Assembly (NCBI GenBank): GCA_947458795.1
Contig: CANHCD010000019.1
Span: forward strand, 1-13,951
Direction: 5' to 3'
DNA length: 13,951 nt
From: Cyclobacteriaceae bacterium
GTDB lineage: Bacteria > Bacteroidota > Bacteroidia > Cytophagales > Cyclobacteriaceae
Of the stretch, positions 1-7,141 are shown one piece after another (the first letter of the stretch is position 1; every line of letters begins with the position of its first letter). Made by a program: the position numbers and the translations under genes. The notes under the pieces are model-generated. The model made no database searches and was not told the DNA's origin. It was given only the letters and a program-made list of their open reading frames with translations.

Positions 1-625
1 ATGGTCCGCGAATTTCCTCTTGCAAGCGGTTGAGGAGTTTTTCAGATTCAGAAAGCGCATTCCCCTTTGCAGGTACAAAGCCTGCATTTACTGGGATACC
101 ACTTCTTGTTTCGTTGATAATAAAGGGAAACACATCCCACCCCCCAAAAGCCATGACCTTGTTTCGGTAGGCAGGCATCTCGTTCAAGTGCTCTAGAAAG
201 GTAATGTTGGGATTATTAAACTTGTCATTGGATCTGATTTGGGCATCGTCAGCACTTCCGGTGAGTAACTCATTGTAACCCGGGTAGGAGAACCAGAGTT
301 TATTTTGGGTATCCATCTTGGTTCCAAGGGATCGATTCCCATACACTTGTCCTTGTTGCACAATTGTACTCCATACAAAAGGAAAGAGTTTTGTTCTGCG
401 TACCAAGGGATCGGAATGCCAAAAATCAGCCAGTAAGGACCCCGATTTTTCTATCATCCCCGTGTCGTCCACCAACAACGAATCTGCACCGCGAAACAAT
501 TCTTGCCAGCGTAGCCCATCTAAAGTAATCAGCACTACATGCTCAGTTTTTGTCGTTTTGGACTGTGCAAAAAGCTCCTGAGAAAAGAGAAGGAACGCGA
601 ATACGAGTAATTTGAAGGAGTTCAT
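1..625 (-). CDS. Secreted alkaline-phosphatase-superfamily enzyme, N-terminal part (cut by window edge)
   Basis: The frame is open from ATG at 625 to position 2 (208 codons) and runs off the window, so the C-terminal part is missing. An in-frame TAA lies four codons upstream of the ATG, which fixes the start. Residues 1-20 form a signal peptide ending LFA|Q, so the protein is exported. Residues 30-46 (VLITLDGLRWQELF) match the first metal-binding strand of the alkaline phosphatase / phosphodiesterase superfamily, with D36 as the likely metal ligand. Residues 112-123 (FSYPGYNELLTG) align by eye with the nucleophile loop of nucleotide pyrophosphatase/phosphodiesterases (TFPNxxxxxTG), which makes S113 the candidate nucleophile. 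Similar Bacteroidota proteins are annotated as alkaline phosphatase family or phosphoglyceromutase-like. The substrate cannot be told from this fragment. The family call is firm and the reaction is open. Confidence 0.82.
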   Translation of the reverse strand, partial: MNSFKLLVFAFLLFSQELFAQSKTTKTEHVVLITLDGLRWQELFRGADSLLVDDTGMIEKSGSLLADFWHSDPLVRRTKLFPFVWSTIVQQGQVYGNRSLGTKMDTQNKLWFSYPGYNELLTGSADDAQIRSNDKFNNPNITFLEHLNEMPAYRNKVMAFGGWDVFPFIINETRSGIPVNAGFVPAKGNALSESEKLLNRLQEEIRGP

Positions 626-803
626 CGTCGACAATTAGTTTGTTGGTAACCCAGAAAAGAAAGTTGGAATTGAAATATAGGGATTTTCTATGCACCCGAA
701 GTAGTCCTTTGTAGGGCGATAACTAGAATTTATTCCAATTAATTGGTAAGGCTTTCAGGTAATCGGTTTTCCCAAGACGCTAATTTAAATAGCATGCATT
801 TCC

Positions 804-1481
804 TTACTTTTCTAAGGAATAGACACGCAAGTTTGCTCGCTCCACAAATCCCAATCGTTGGTACAATCGGTACGCAGGTAAGTTGTCTGGGTAAAGTTGA
901 AGGTAAGGAATTTGACGGTGCTGCTGAATAAACTGGATAACATGAGGTAAAACAAGTTTTGCCAATCCTCTACCTACGAATTCTGGATGCGTGCAAACTG
1001 CACTCACCTCGGTGTAGGGACCTGCCGCCAGGCGAGTTCCCGCCATGGAAACCAATCTTCCATCCACAAAATACCCGAAATAACCTCCAAAATCGATTGT
1101 CTTTTCTAAAAATGGTCCAGGCTTAGCCAACTGGGTTAAAGCCAACATATCGGGCACATCTGCCACACCAAGTGCCCGAATGTTTGAATCTAGGGGCAAG
1201 TTGATTGAAGGCTTTTCGAAGACCATTTGCAACAAGGCATTGTCGTTGCGTACCTTCCACTTGGTATCCAAATCCAAAAACCCAGGGGTGAATACAATCA
1301 CGCGCATGCCCGAATCCATCTCTGCATGTAGCTGGGCTAGGTGTTCCTTATCATAAATGGGAAGTCCTGCAAAAAACCCAATCCTTCGATCTATAAATAG
1401 TGCAGTTCCTTTGCCATAGGCAAAGGAGGCAGAGCCTGAATTTAAGGCAGACCAAATGGGATTGTCTAAGGGATGGAGCAT
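804..1481 (-). CDS. GNAT family N-acetyltransferase (FR47-like)
   Basis: This 225-residue soluble protein has a C-terminal GCN5-related acetyltransferase fold. Residues 100-120 give the first strand and helix. Residues 133-150 are the central strands (GYFGYFVDGRLVSMAG). Residues 157-178 contain acetyl-CoA motif A (EVSAVCTHPEFVGRGLAKLV), with the pyrophosphate-binding loop VGRGLA at 169-174. Residues 192-212 contain motif B, ending in the usual LYQRLGF. The N-terminal 95 residues are a less conserved lead-in, common in FR47-like members of this length. The acceptor substrate cannot be predicted. The gene lies 101 bp downstream of the adaptor gene on the same strand but has a possible promoter of its own, so it need not belong to the efflux operon. 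A 7-bp inverted repeat (800-806 / 813-819) spans its stop codon. Confidence 0.88.
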   Translation of the reverse strand: MLHPLDNPIWSALNSGSASFAYGKGTALFIDRRIGFFAGLPIYDKEHLAQLHAEMDSGMRVIVFTPGFLDLDTKWKVRNDNALLQMVFEKPSINLPLDSNIRALGVADVPDMLALTQLAKPGPFLEKTIDFGGYFGYFVDGRLVSMAGTRLAAGPYTEVSAVCTHPEFVGRGLAKLVLPHVIQFIQQHRQIPYLQLYPDNLPAYRLYQRLGFVERANLRVYSLEK

Positions 1482-1497
1482 GCTTGAAATGGTAAAC

Positions 1498-1505
1498 CAA
1501 ATTTG
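1498..1505 (-). promoter_or_regulatory. Possible -7 promoter element of the GNAT gene
   Basis: On the minus strand this reads CAAATTTG, seven of eight matches to the Bacteroidota -7 consensus TAnnTTTG. It lies 17 bp upstream of the ATG at 1481. A TTTA about 17 nt further upstream could serve as a weak -33 element. The core is AT-rich and partly self-complementary, so a chance match is possible. Confidence 0.35.
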
Positions 1506-1582
1506 AATAAAACGCCAACTTACTAAAGAAAACCCAGCAGCATTCTATTCAACTCTGTTTTTAAAGGAAGCAGGGCTTTTTT

Positions 1583-2731
1583 TTACAGCAAATTAAACCC
1601 TCCCTTAACCAATATTACAACTGTAGAATCTAAGGATGAGGCTGTGGAGATTGCTCGGTAATGCTTGCCTTTGGCTCCAGGAGTTACCTTGATTTTTTGT
1701 AAGGTAAAGGCGCCTGCACTTTTTGATTTCTGAACCAAAATGTAATGCTCCTCTCCTACTTCAATAATCGATTCTTCAGGAACAGCCAAAGACCGTTGGG
1801 GATCCAATTGAATCCGCGCTTGCAAAAACATCCCTGGAGTCAACTTGGCTTCCTCCTTCTCATCGATTAGGTCCGCATGCACGTTGAACTGTCGCTGGTC
1901 GTTGATGGACTTGCCCACAACTTTAATCTTTGCCTTGATCACCTCATCTGGGCGATCAGGACTGGTAAATTCAACTACTTGACCCACATGAACCTTGCTT
2001 GCATCTTGCTCAAAAAGCACCAACTCCACATGAATATGCTCCTTACTGATCAAGGCAAGGGCCTTGGCTGCAGAAGGTAAAAATTGTCCTGGAACAGCCA
2101 CTACCTCCACCACAAATCCCGAAATCGGAGAGGTGACAGAAATTTTACTCCGCATGCTGGTTGGCGTTAACCCATCTGTATTGATCCCAATCATCGCCAA
2201 TTGCTTTTTCAAACTTTGGGTTTTAGCCAAAGCAGCTTCGTAATCAGCAGCAGCTTTTAGAAAATTTTTCTGGGCCGAAATCTGTTCCTGCGCCAAGGTT
2301 TTTTGTCTGTCCCATTCTGCTTTGAGGTAGGCCAATTGACTATTTATCTCGAGAAAATCTTGTTGCAAACGAAGAAAATCAGGATTCTCCAAGGTAAACA
2401 ACACTTCACCCTTCCGGACTTCCTGCCCTTCAATCAACTTCAGATCTTGAACATAGCCTCCAAAGTAGGTTGTGATTTCTCGCATCCCTTCCACTGGAAT
2501 TTGTACGGTGCCCTGCACCTGAATTTCTTCTGAAAACTCTCCCGTGTGCAATGGGCCCCACTCCATCTTCATGGTTTTGAACTGCTCTTCAGTCAGCTCT
2601 ATCTCAGTCAGTTGTTCGGGCGCTTCACTAACCTCTATTGCACCATCTGAGGGATCGCTTTTTGAACAGGAGGCAAACAAAAACAACCCGAAAATTAGTC
2701 CTACTGAAAAGTATATGTTTCTAGATTTCAT
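1583..2731 (-). CDS. czcB: RND efflux periplasmic adaptor lipoprotein (CzcB/CusB type)
   Basis: This is the membrane-fusion subunit that links an inner-membrane RND pump to an outer-membrane channel. Residues 1-22 are a lipoprotein signal ending FASC, so C22 would be lipidated. Residues 65-118 form the first half of the barrel-sandwich/lipoyl domain (GTVQIP; GGYVQDLKLIEGQEVRKGEVLFTL). Residues 119-183 are a coiled-coil alpha-hairpin rich in K, E, Q and A. Residues 198-230 complete the lipoyl domain (SPISGFVVEVVAVPGQFL). Residues 232-310 are the beta-barrel and about 312-382 the membrane-proximal domain. At 382 residues it is a compact family member, with no extra N-terminal metal-binding region and few His or Met. 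The ATG overlaps the stop of the pump gene by 4 bp (ATGA), which indicates translational coupling. The symbol is by family only; cusB-like would be equally fair. Confidence 0.92.
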   Translation of the reverse strand: MKSRNIYFSVGLIFGLFLFASCSKSDPSDGAIEVSEAPEQLTEIELTEEQFKTMKMEWGPLHTGEFSEEIQVQGTVQIPVEGMREITTYFGGYVQDLKLIEGQEVRKGEVLFTLENPDFLRLQQDFLEINSQLAYLKAEWDRQKTLAQEQISAQKNFLKAAADYEAALAKTQSLKKQLAMIGINTDGLTPTSMRSKISVTSPISGFVVEVVAVPGQFLPSAAKALALISKEHIHVELVLFEQDASKVHVGQVVEFTSPDRPDEVIKAKIKVVGKSINDQRQFNVHADLIDEKEEAKLTPGMFLQARIQLDPQRSLAVPEESIIEVGEEHYILVQKSKSAGAFTLQKIKVTPGAKGKHYRAISTASSLDSTVVILVKGGFNLL

Positions 2732-5700
2732 GAGATGGTGAAGTAAATAAGTTCGAGTTGATTGAGTAAATAATCTCGCTTGGCCTGAAGGTATTGCAGT
2801 TCAAGAGATTGTGAGTTTTCGATAAGTTGTACGTACTGGATAAAATCAATCTCTCCTTCTGCAAAAGAGCGAATTGCCTGCTCCCGCAACTGACTTGCCA
2901 ATTGCTTTCCTTCCGTCTCGTAATACTGAATGACGGCCAGCTGCTGGGCTAAAGTGGCTTGAAGTGCGCGAGATTGACTTTCCAAGCGAGATTGAAAATT
3001 GACTGATTCCAGCTCCAGCTGCTGTTGCACACTTTTACTAGATTTTACCTTGGCTGATTGGGCACCGAAAAATAGCGGGATGCCTAGCCCAACTTCAAAA
3101 CCGGGATAAATTTTTGAGCCCGCAGCAAGGTTAGTCCCTTGAAATAAATTGAGCTTCACATCAGGTAAAAATGCCTGTTGTTCTACTCTAGTTTGGAACA
3201 ATGCCTGTTGCTTCCCTGCCTCATACCAAGAAATTCCAGGATGTCCCTCCTGAGAATTTTCATGTGCTAAAATCACAGGTTTGGACGAAATTGTAAGTTC
3301 ACCCTCACCCTCCCACTGAATCAGGCTAGCCAATTGAATCAAGGCATTCTTTTTTTCGGTTTGGGCCTCCGACTTCCGAAGTCCAATTTCTTTTTGCTTA
3401 CTCTCTGCAGTTAGTTTCTCAAGCAGCGTAGCATCACCCATTTCCAGACGCCTCGCAGCAGATCGTGCAAAGGAAACATACAAACTATCTAAATAGCCAA
3501 GCCTCACCTCCAATTCCATCCAATACTGTGCCTGGACATAGGCGCTGCTTACTTCCTTCTTTAGCGCCCGAATATCCATCTCTAGGCGAGCTTCTTCTTG
3601 CCGTTGACCGGCATTCAAAAAATTCTTTTGCGTAGCATAGATAGTCGGAAACTCTAGCCCCTGTCGGATACCCCATACCCTATTGAAAACCCCATTTTCA
3701 GCGATATCGTTTTGATCCTGAGCACGGTAGACCTCAGTTCGTCCTAGATTCCAGGCCGTACCGGTCAATGCCTGCACCGACTCCAATCGCTTCTGCGAGG
3801 CTTGCAACAGTGGATTTTGCTTTTCGGCAATAGAAAGTGCTTCCTCCAAAGTCAACTCCTTTGTTTCCTGTGCCCAGGAAACAGCAAGTGGAGAAAGTAG
3901 GAACAAAATGACCAAAACCACTTTTTTAGGAAGCGGAACGGGATTGCTAGTTTTTCCAGAATTGAACAAAACATACAGTACTGGCAGCACGACCAAGGTC
4001 AGCAGGGTAGCTGAAATAAGTCCTCCCACCACCACCGTAGCCAAGGGGCGCTGGACTTCCGCACCAGCAGAACCAGAGAGCGCCATCGGCAAGAAACCTA
4101 AGGCTGCAGCCGAAGCAGTCAGGAGTACAGGACGCAAGCGCTCTGCAGCACCTACAGTCACCAGTTCGCGTAGGGAAGAAAATCTAGAAGCCATGGATTT
4201 GAAATGTTCAATCATCACAATGCCGTTGAGTACTGCAATGCCAAAAAGCGCAATAAATCCTACCCCAGCAGAAATACTGAATGGCATATCCCGAAGCCAA
4301 AGCAATACCACGCCTCCGATGGCTGAAAACGGAATCGCCGTGTAAATCATAAAGGCATCTCGAGCGGAAGAAAACGCAAAGTACAACAACACAAAAATTA
4401 GGATAAGAGCTACTGGAACTGCGATTAAAAGCCGGTTTCTGGCCTGCTGCAAATTTTCAAACTGCCCTCCGTAATCCACTCGGTAGCCTTCAGGAATGGT
4501 GACTTTGGTTTTTACAATCGCTTGAATGTCGTCCACCACAGATTGAAGATCTCGATTTCGTACATTCACTCCCACCACTACCCTGCGCTGGGTGTTGTCC
4601 CGCGAAATTTTTGCAGGTCCTTTGGTATAGGTGATTTTGGCTAATTCGGACAAGGGAATACTTCCTCCCATCGGTAGCTGAATGGCTGCATTCTCGATGT
4701 GTTCGATGTCTTTTCGGAAAGGCTTATCAAAGCGGATCACCAAGTCAAATTGCTTCTCTCCCTCAAAGACTGTTCCTGCACTGAGCCCCGCAAAGCCCAT
4801 GGTCACTACCTGGTTGATTGCCTCCACATTTAATCCATACTTCGCGATTTTGGCGCGGTCGTATTCGATTTTCATCTGAGGGAGCCCATCTACTTTTTCA
4901 AGAATGATATCTGCAGCTCCTTCTACCCCCTGGATAGCGGATTCAATTTCCTCAGCCGTCTGCAACAATACATCCAAATCTTCTCCAATCACTTTGATCG
5001 CTAAATCAGCACGTACGCCTGTAATCAACTCGTTGAAGCGCATTTCTATGGGCTGGGTAAACTCATAATCAAGACCAGGTATCGCTGTCAAAGCCTTTTT
5101 AAATTCCTCTGCCAACTCATCCTTGGTCTCGACAGTAGTCCATTCGCTTGGAGGATGTAAGGTGACAATCACGTCACTTTCTTCCATAGACATGGGATCG
5201 GTTGGGATTTCTGCTGCACCGATACGCGTCACTACCTGCTTGACTTCGGGAAACTTCATCAGAATACGTTCTATTTCGGTGATCGTTTCCACCGTGTTGG
5301 TCAAGGTAGTTCCTGTCTTCAATACGGGCTGAATTACAAAATCTCCTTCGTCCAAGGTGGGTACAAACTCCGAACCCATACTTGAAAAAATGAGTACAAC
5401 AGCCACTAGAAGGCTTCCTGCAGCTATCAGTACTGCTTTGCTGTGGTCCACAGCCCAATGCAATACCGGCTTATACACTCGATTTAAAAAGTGAAGGAGT
5501 CGCACCGAGATATTCTTAGGCCCAGGAACGCTTGACTTGAGGAAAATTGCAGATACTACTGGCACATAGGTGAGCCCCAAAATCATAGCACCGATCAAGG
5601 CAAAACTAAATACCTCAGCCATGGGACGGAACATTTTGCCCTCCACCCCAGAAAGGGAGAGAATAGGAATAAAGACTATGATAATGATGATCTGCCCAAA

Positions 5701-7062
5701 AATCGCCGAATGCATCATTTTGGATGAACCCGTAAAAGATATCTTATCTTTTTCAAGCTGCTTATCTTGTTTAGAAAGCCCAACAAAAGCCGCTGAGGAT
5801 TTGCTAAACTGAAAGGCAATAAACTCCACAATGATGACCGCTCCATCGATGATGATGCCAAAATCTATGGCTCCCAAACTCATCAAGTTGGCATCTACAC
5901 CAAACAGGTACATCATGGATAGGGCAAACAGCAAACTCAAGGGAATGACTGAGGCCACTACGAGCCCTGAGCGAAGGTTGCCCAGCAACAATACCACCAC
6001 AAAAACCACAATCAGACAGCCTAAAAGCAGGTTTTCCACGATGGTGAAGGTGGTCCTGCCAATGAGTTCGGAGCGATCCAAAAACCCGTTGATCACAATT
6101 CCTTCTGGAAGAGTGGTCTCCATTTCCGCAATTCGAGCCTTCACACGATCAATAGTACCTTTGCTATCGGCACCTTTTAGCATCATTACCTGTCCAAGCA
6201 CTTTCTCTCCTTGGGCATTGGCAGTGATGGCTCCAAATCGGTTGGCATAGCCAAACTTTACTTCAGCCAGATCCCGAATGTAAATGGGGCTTCCATTGCG
6301 GATCTCCACCACAATGTTTTCGATGTCCTCCAAACTCTTGACTTGACCTTCCCCACGGATAAAAAAGCTCTCGTTGGTTTTTTCAATGTAGCTGCCTCCA
6401 GCAATGGAATTATTTTGCTGCAGCACGGCATAAACAGCGGCCAAGTCTATCTCCATGGCCTTGAGTCGCTCTGGATTGATGGCCACTTCGTACTCCTTGA
6501 GGTAGCCTCCCCAAGTATTGACTTCGATGACCCCTTCGATTCCGGACAGGTTTCGTCGCACTATCCAATCCTGAATCGTACGTAGGTCTGTGATGCTGTA
6601 ACGGTCTTCGTAGCCCGGCTTGACATCGATGATGTATTGGTAGATTTCTCCGAGTCCTGTGGAAATAGGACCCATAATGGGTTTGCCGAATCCCGCTGGA
6701 ATTCGTTCTTCAGCGATTTTGAGGCGTTCTGCAATGAGTTGCCTAGGCAGGTAGGTCCCTAAATCCTCCTCAAAAACTAGGGTCACCACTGAAAGACCAA
6801 ACTTGGAAATGGAACGAATCTCTTTGATCCCTGGAAGGTTGGCCATCTCCAGTTCGATGGGATAGGTCAGGAATTTCTCTACATCTTCCGTGGCTAGGTT
6901 TCTAGAGGTAGTGATGACTTGAACCTGGTTGTTGGTCACATCAGGTACCGCACCGATGGGTAGGTTGGCTAAAGAATAAATTCCAAAACCAACCCATGCT
7001 GCTATAAACAGGGCAACGATGAATTTGTGAGAAATACTCCACTGTATAATCCGGTCAAGCAT
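2728..7062 (-). CDS. czcA: CzcA-type heavy-metal RND pump fused to a TolC-like outer-membrane factor
   Basis: The 1444-residue ORF holds two proteins. Residues 1-1035 are a complete heavy-metal RND pump, a proton-driven exporter of periplasmic or cytosolic cations. It has TM1 at about 12-30, TM2-6 at about 341-508, TM7 at about 541-559, TM8-12 at about 877-1033, and two large periplasmic loops. TM4 carries DFGIIIDGAVIIVE, with D400, D406 and E413 matching the proton-relay acids of CzcA. By an eye alignment from memory, the three Cu/Ag-binding methionines of CusA are replaced by Q578, E628 and E676, so Zn/Co/Cd/Ni is likelier than Cu/Ag. Residues 1036-1064 are a KK-plus-hydrophobic segment ending in a signal-peptidase-like site. 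Residues 1065-1444 are a TolC/OEP-like domain with two long helical repeats (1070-1250 and 1275-1440, starting LTLEEALSIAEKQNPLL). It lies 75 bp downstream of the sensor kinase and overlaps the adaptor gene by 4 bp. Typical CzcA proteins are about 1040 residues. Confidence 0.95.
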   Translation of the reverse strand: MLDRIIQWSISHKFIVALFIAAWVGFGIYSLANLPIGAVPDVTNNQVQVITTSRNLATEDVEKFLTYPIELEMANLPGIKEIRSISKFGLSVVTLVFEEDLGTYLPRQLIAERLKIAEERIPAGFGKPIMGPISTGLGEIYQYIIDVKPGYEDRYSITDLRTIQDWIVRRNLSGIEGVIEVNTWGGYLKEYEVAINPERLKAMEIDLAAVYAVLQQNNSIAGGSYIEKTNESFFIRGEGQVKSLEDIENIVVEIRNGSPIYIRDLAEVKFGYANRFGAITANAQGEKVLGQVMMLKGADSKGTIDRVKARIAEMETTLPEGIVINGFLDRSELIGRTTFTIVENLLLGCLIVVFVVVLLLGNLRSGLVVASVIPLSLLFALSMMYLFGVDANLMSLGAIDFGIIIDGAVIIVEFIAFQFSKSSAAFVGLSKQDKQLEKDKISFTGSSKMMHSAIFGQIIIIIVFIPILSLSGVEGKMFRPMAEVFSFALIGAMILGLTYVPVVSAIFLKSSVPGPKNISVRLLHFLNRVYKPVLHWAVDHSKAVLIAAGSLLVAVVLIFSSMGSEFVPTLDEGDFVIQPVLKTGTTLTNTVETITEIERILMKFPEVKQVVTRIGAAEIPTDPMSMEESDVIVTLHPPSEWTTVETKDELAEEFKKALTAIPGLDYEFTQPIEMRFNELITGVRADLAIKVIGEDLDVLLQTAEEIESAIQGVEGAADIILEKVDGLPQMKIEYDRAKIAKYGLNVEAINQVVTMGFAGLSAGTVFEGEKQFDLVIRFDKPFRKDIEHIENAAIQLPMGGSIPLSELAKITYTKGPAKISRDNTQRRVVVGVNVRNRDLQSVVDDIQAIVKTKVTIPEGYRVDYGGQFENLQQARNRLLIAVPVALILIFVLLYFAFSSARDAFMIYTAIPFSAIGGVVLLWLRDMPFSISAGVGFIALFGIAVLNGIVMIEHFKSMASRFSSLRELVTVGAAERLRPVLLTASAAALGFLPMALSGSAGAEVQRPLATVVVGGLISATLLTLVVLPVLYVLFNSGKTSNPVPLPKKVVLVILFLLSPLAVSWAQETKELTLEEALSIAEKQNPLLQASQKRLESVQALTGTAWNLGRTEVYRAQDQNDIAENGVFNRVWGIRQGLEFPTIYATQKNFLNAGQRQEEARLEMDIRALKKEVSSAYVQAQYWMELEVRLGYLDSLYVSFARSAARRLEMGDATLLEKLTAESKQKEIGLRKSEAQTEKKNALIQLASLIQWEGEGELTISSKPVILAHENSQEGHPGISWYEAGKQQALFQTRVEQQAFLPDVKLNLFQGTNLAAGSKIYPGFEVGLGIPLFFGAQSAKVKSSKSVQQQLELESVNFQSRLESQSRALQATLAQQLAVIQYYETEGKQLASQLREQAIRSFAEGEIDFIQYVQLIENSQSLELQYLQAKRDYLLNQLELIYFTIS
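3871..3924 (-). other. Signal-peptide-like segment at the pump/TolC junction
   Basis: Residues 1047-1064 of the fused pump run from KK through a hydrophobic core (VVLVILFLLSPLAV) to SWA, followed by Q1065. This has the n-, h- and c-regions of a Sec signal peptide, with an A-x-A-like cleavage position after A1064. TM12 should leave the chain in the cytoplasm at about residue 1035. The segment would therefore return it to the periplasm, either as a 13th TM anchor or as a cleaved internal signal. No ATG lies near the junction; GTG at V1049 and TTG at L1051 are the nearest alternative starts, but both would lose the KK n-region. Confidence 0.7.
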
Positions 7063-7066
7063 AAGT

Positions 7067-7077
7067 CCTAGGCTAGG
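7067..7077. repeat. 11-bp perfect palindrome just upstream of the pump gene
   Basis: CCTAG-G-CTAGG is a perfect dyad with a one-base centre, five bases upstream of the pump ATG. A one-base loop cannot fold as an RNA hairpin, so if functional it would act as a DNA site. It is short and may be fortuitous. Confidence 0.4.
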
Positions 7078-7085
7078 GTAGTGTA

Positions 7086-7093
7086 CAAAATTC
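7086..7093 (-). promoter_or_regulatory. Possible -7 element of the pump operon promoter
   Basis: On the minus strand this reads GAATTTTG, seven of eight matches to TAnnTTTG. It is 23 bp upstream of the pump ATG, which gives a leader of roughly 15-20 nt. No TTTG-like -33 element sits at the normal distance; that space is taken by the periodic YTAAG repeats. This fits a promoter that needs an activator. Confidence 0.45.
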
Positions 7094-7103
7094 CAATCCC
7101 CGA

Positions 7104-7141
7104 CTTAGAACTAACTTAGTCCTTTCTTAATTTTTCCTTAA
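7104..7141 (-). promoter_or_regulatory. Four YTAAG direct repeats at 11-bp period: candidate response-regulator operator
   Basis: Reading the minus strand, TTAAG, TTAAG, CTAAG and CTAAG start at 7141, 7130, 7119 and 7108, each exactly 11 bp after the one before. OmpR/PhoB-family regulators bind head-to-tail as dimers to direct repeats spaced about one helical turn (10-11 bp), so four half-sites could hold two dimers. The array ends 10 bp upstream of a -7-like element, as in a PhoB-type activator box. The first copy includes the kinase stop codon. The regulator gene is two genes upstream on the same strand. The repeats and spacing are seen directly; binding by this regulator is inferred. Confidence 0.55.

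Noticed and set aside
800..819. 7-bp inverted repeat TTCCTTA/TAAGGAA across the GNAT stop codon
   Set aside because: The stem is weak (two G-C pairs) and no U-run follows on the minus strand, so it is not a convincing terminator.
1520..1585. Possible terminator after the adaptor gene (GCCC...GGGTTTTCTTT on the minus strand)
   Set aside because: The arms would need a loop of more than 30 bases and a G-U pair. I cannot support it without folding calculations.
3921..3930. A6G run at the pump/TolC junction as a programmed frameshift site
   Set aside because: The reading frame is AAA AAA GTG, which is the wrong phase for an A-AAA-AAG slip, and the zero frame is open on both sides, so no shift is needed.
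3908..4345. 145-codon open frame on the plus strand inside the pump gene
   Set aside because: It is antisense to the conserved RND coding sequence. Its translation is Ser/Thr/Pro-rich with no domain, as expected for a shadow frame.
5831..6585. Two overlapping plus-strand open frames of 139 and 124 codons opposite the pump N-terminal half
   Set aside because: They lie antisense to well-conserved RND sequence, show no recognisable protein features, and no promoter is seen.
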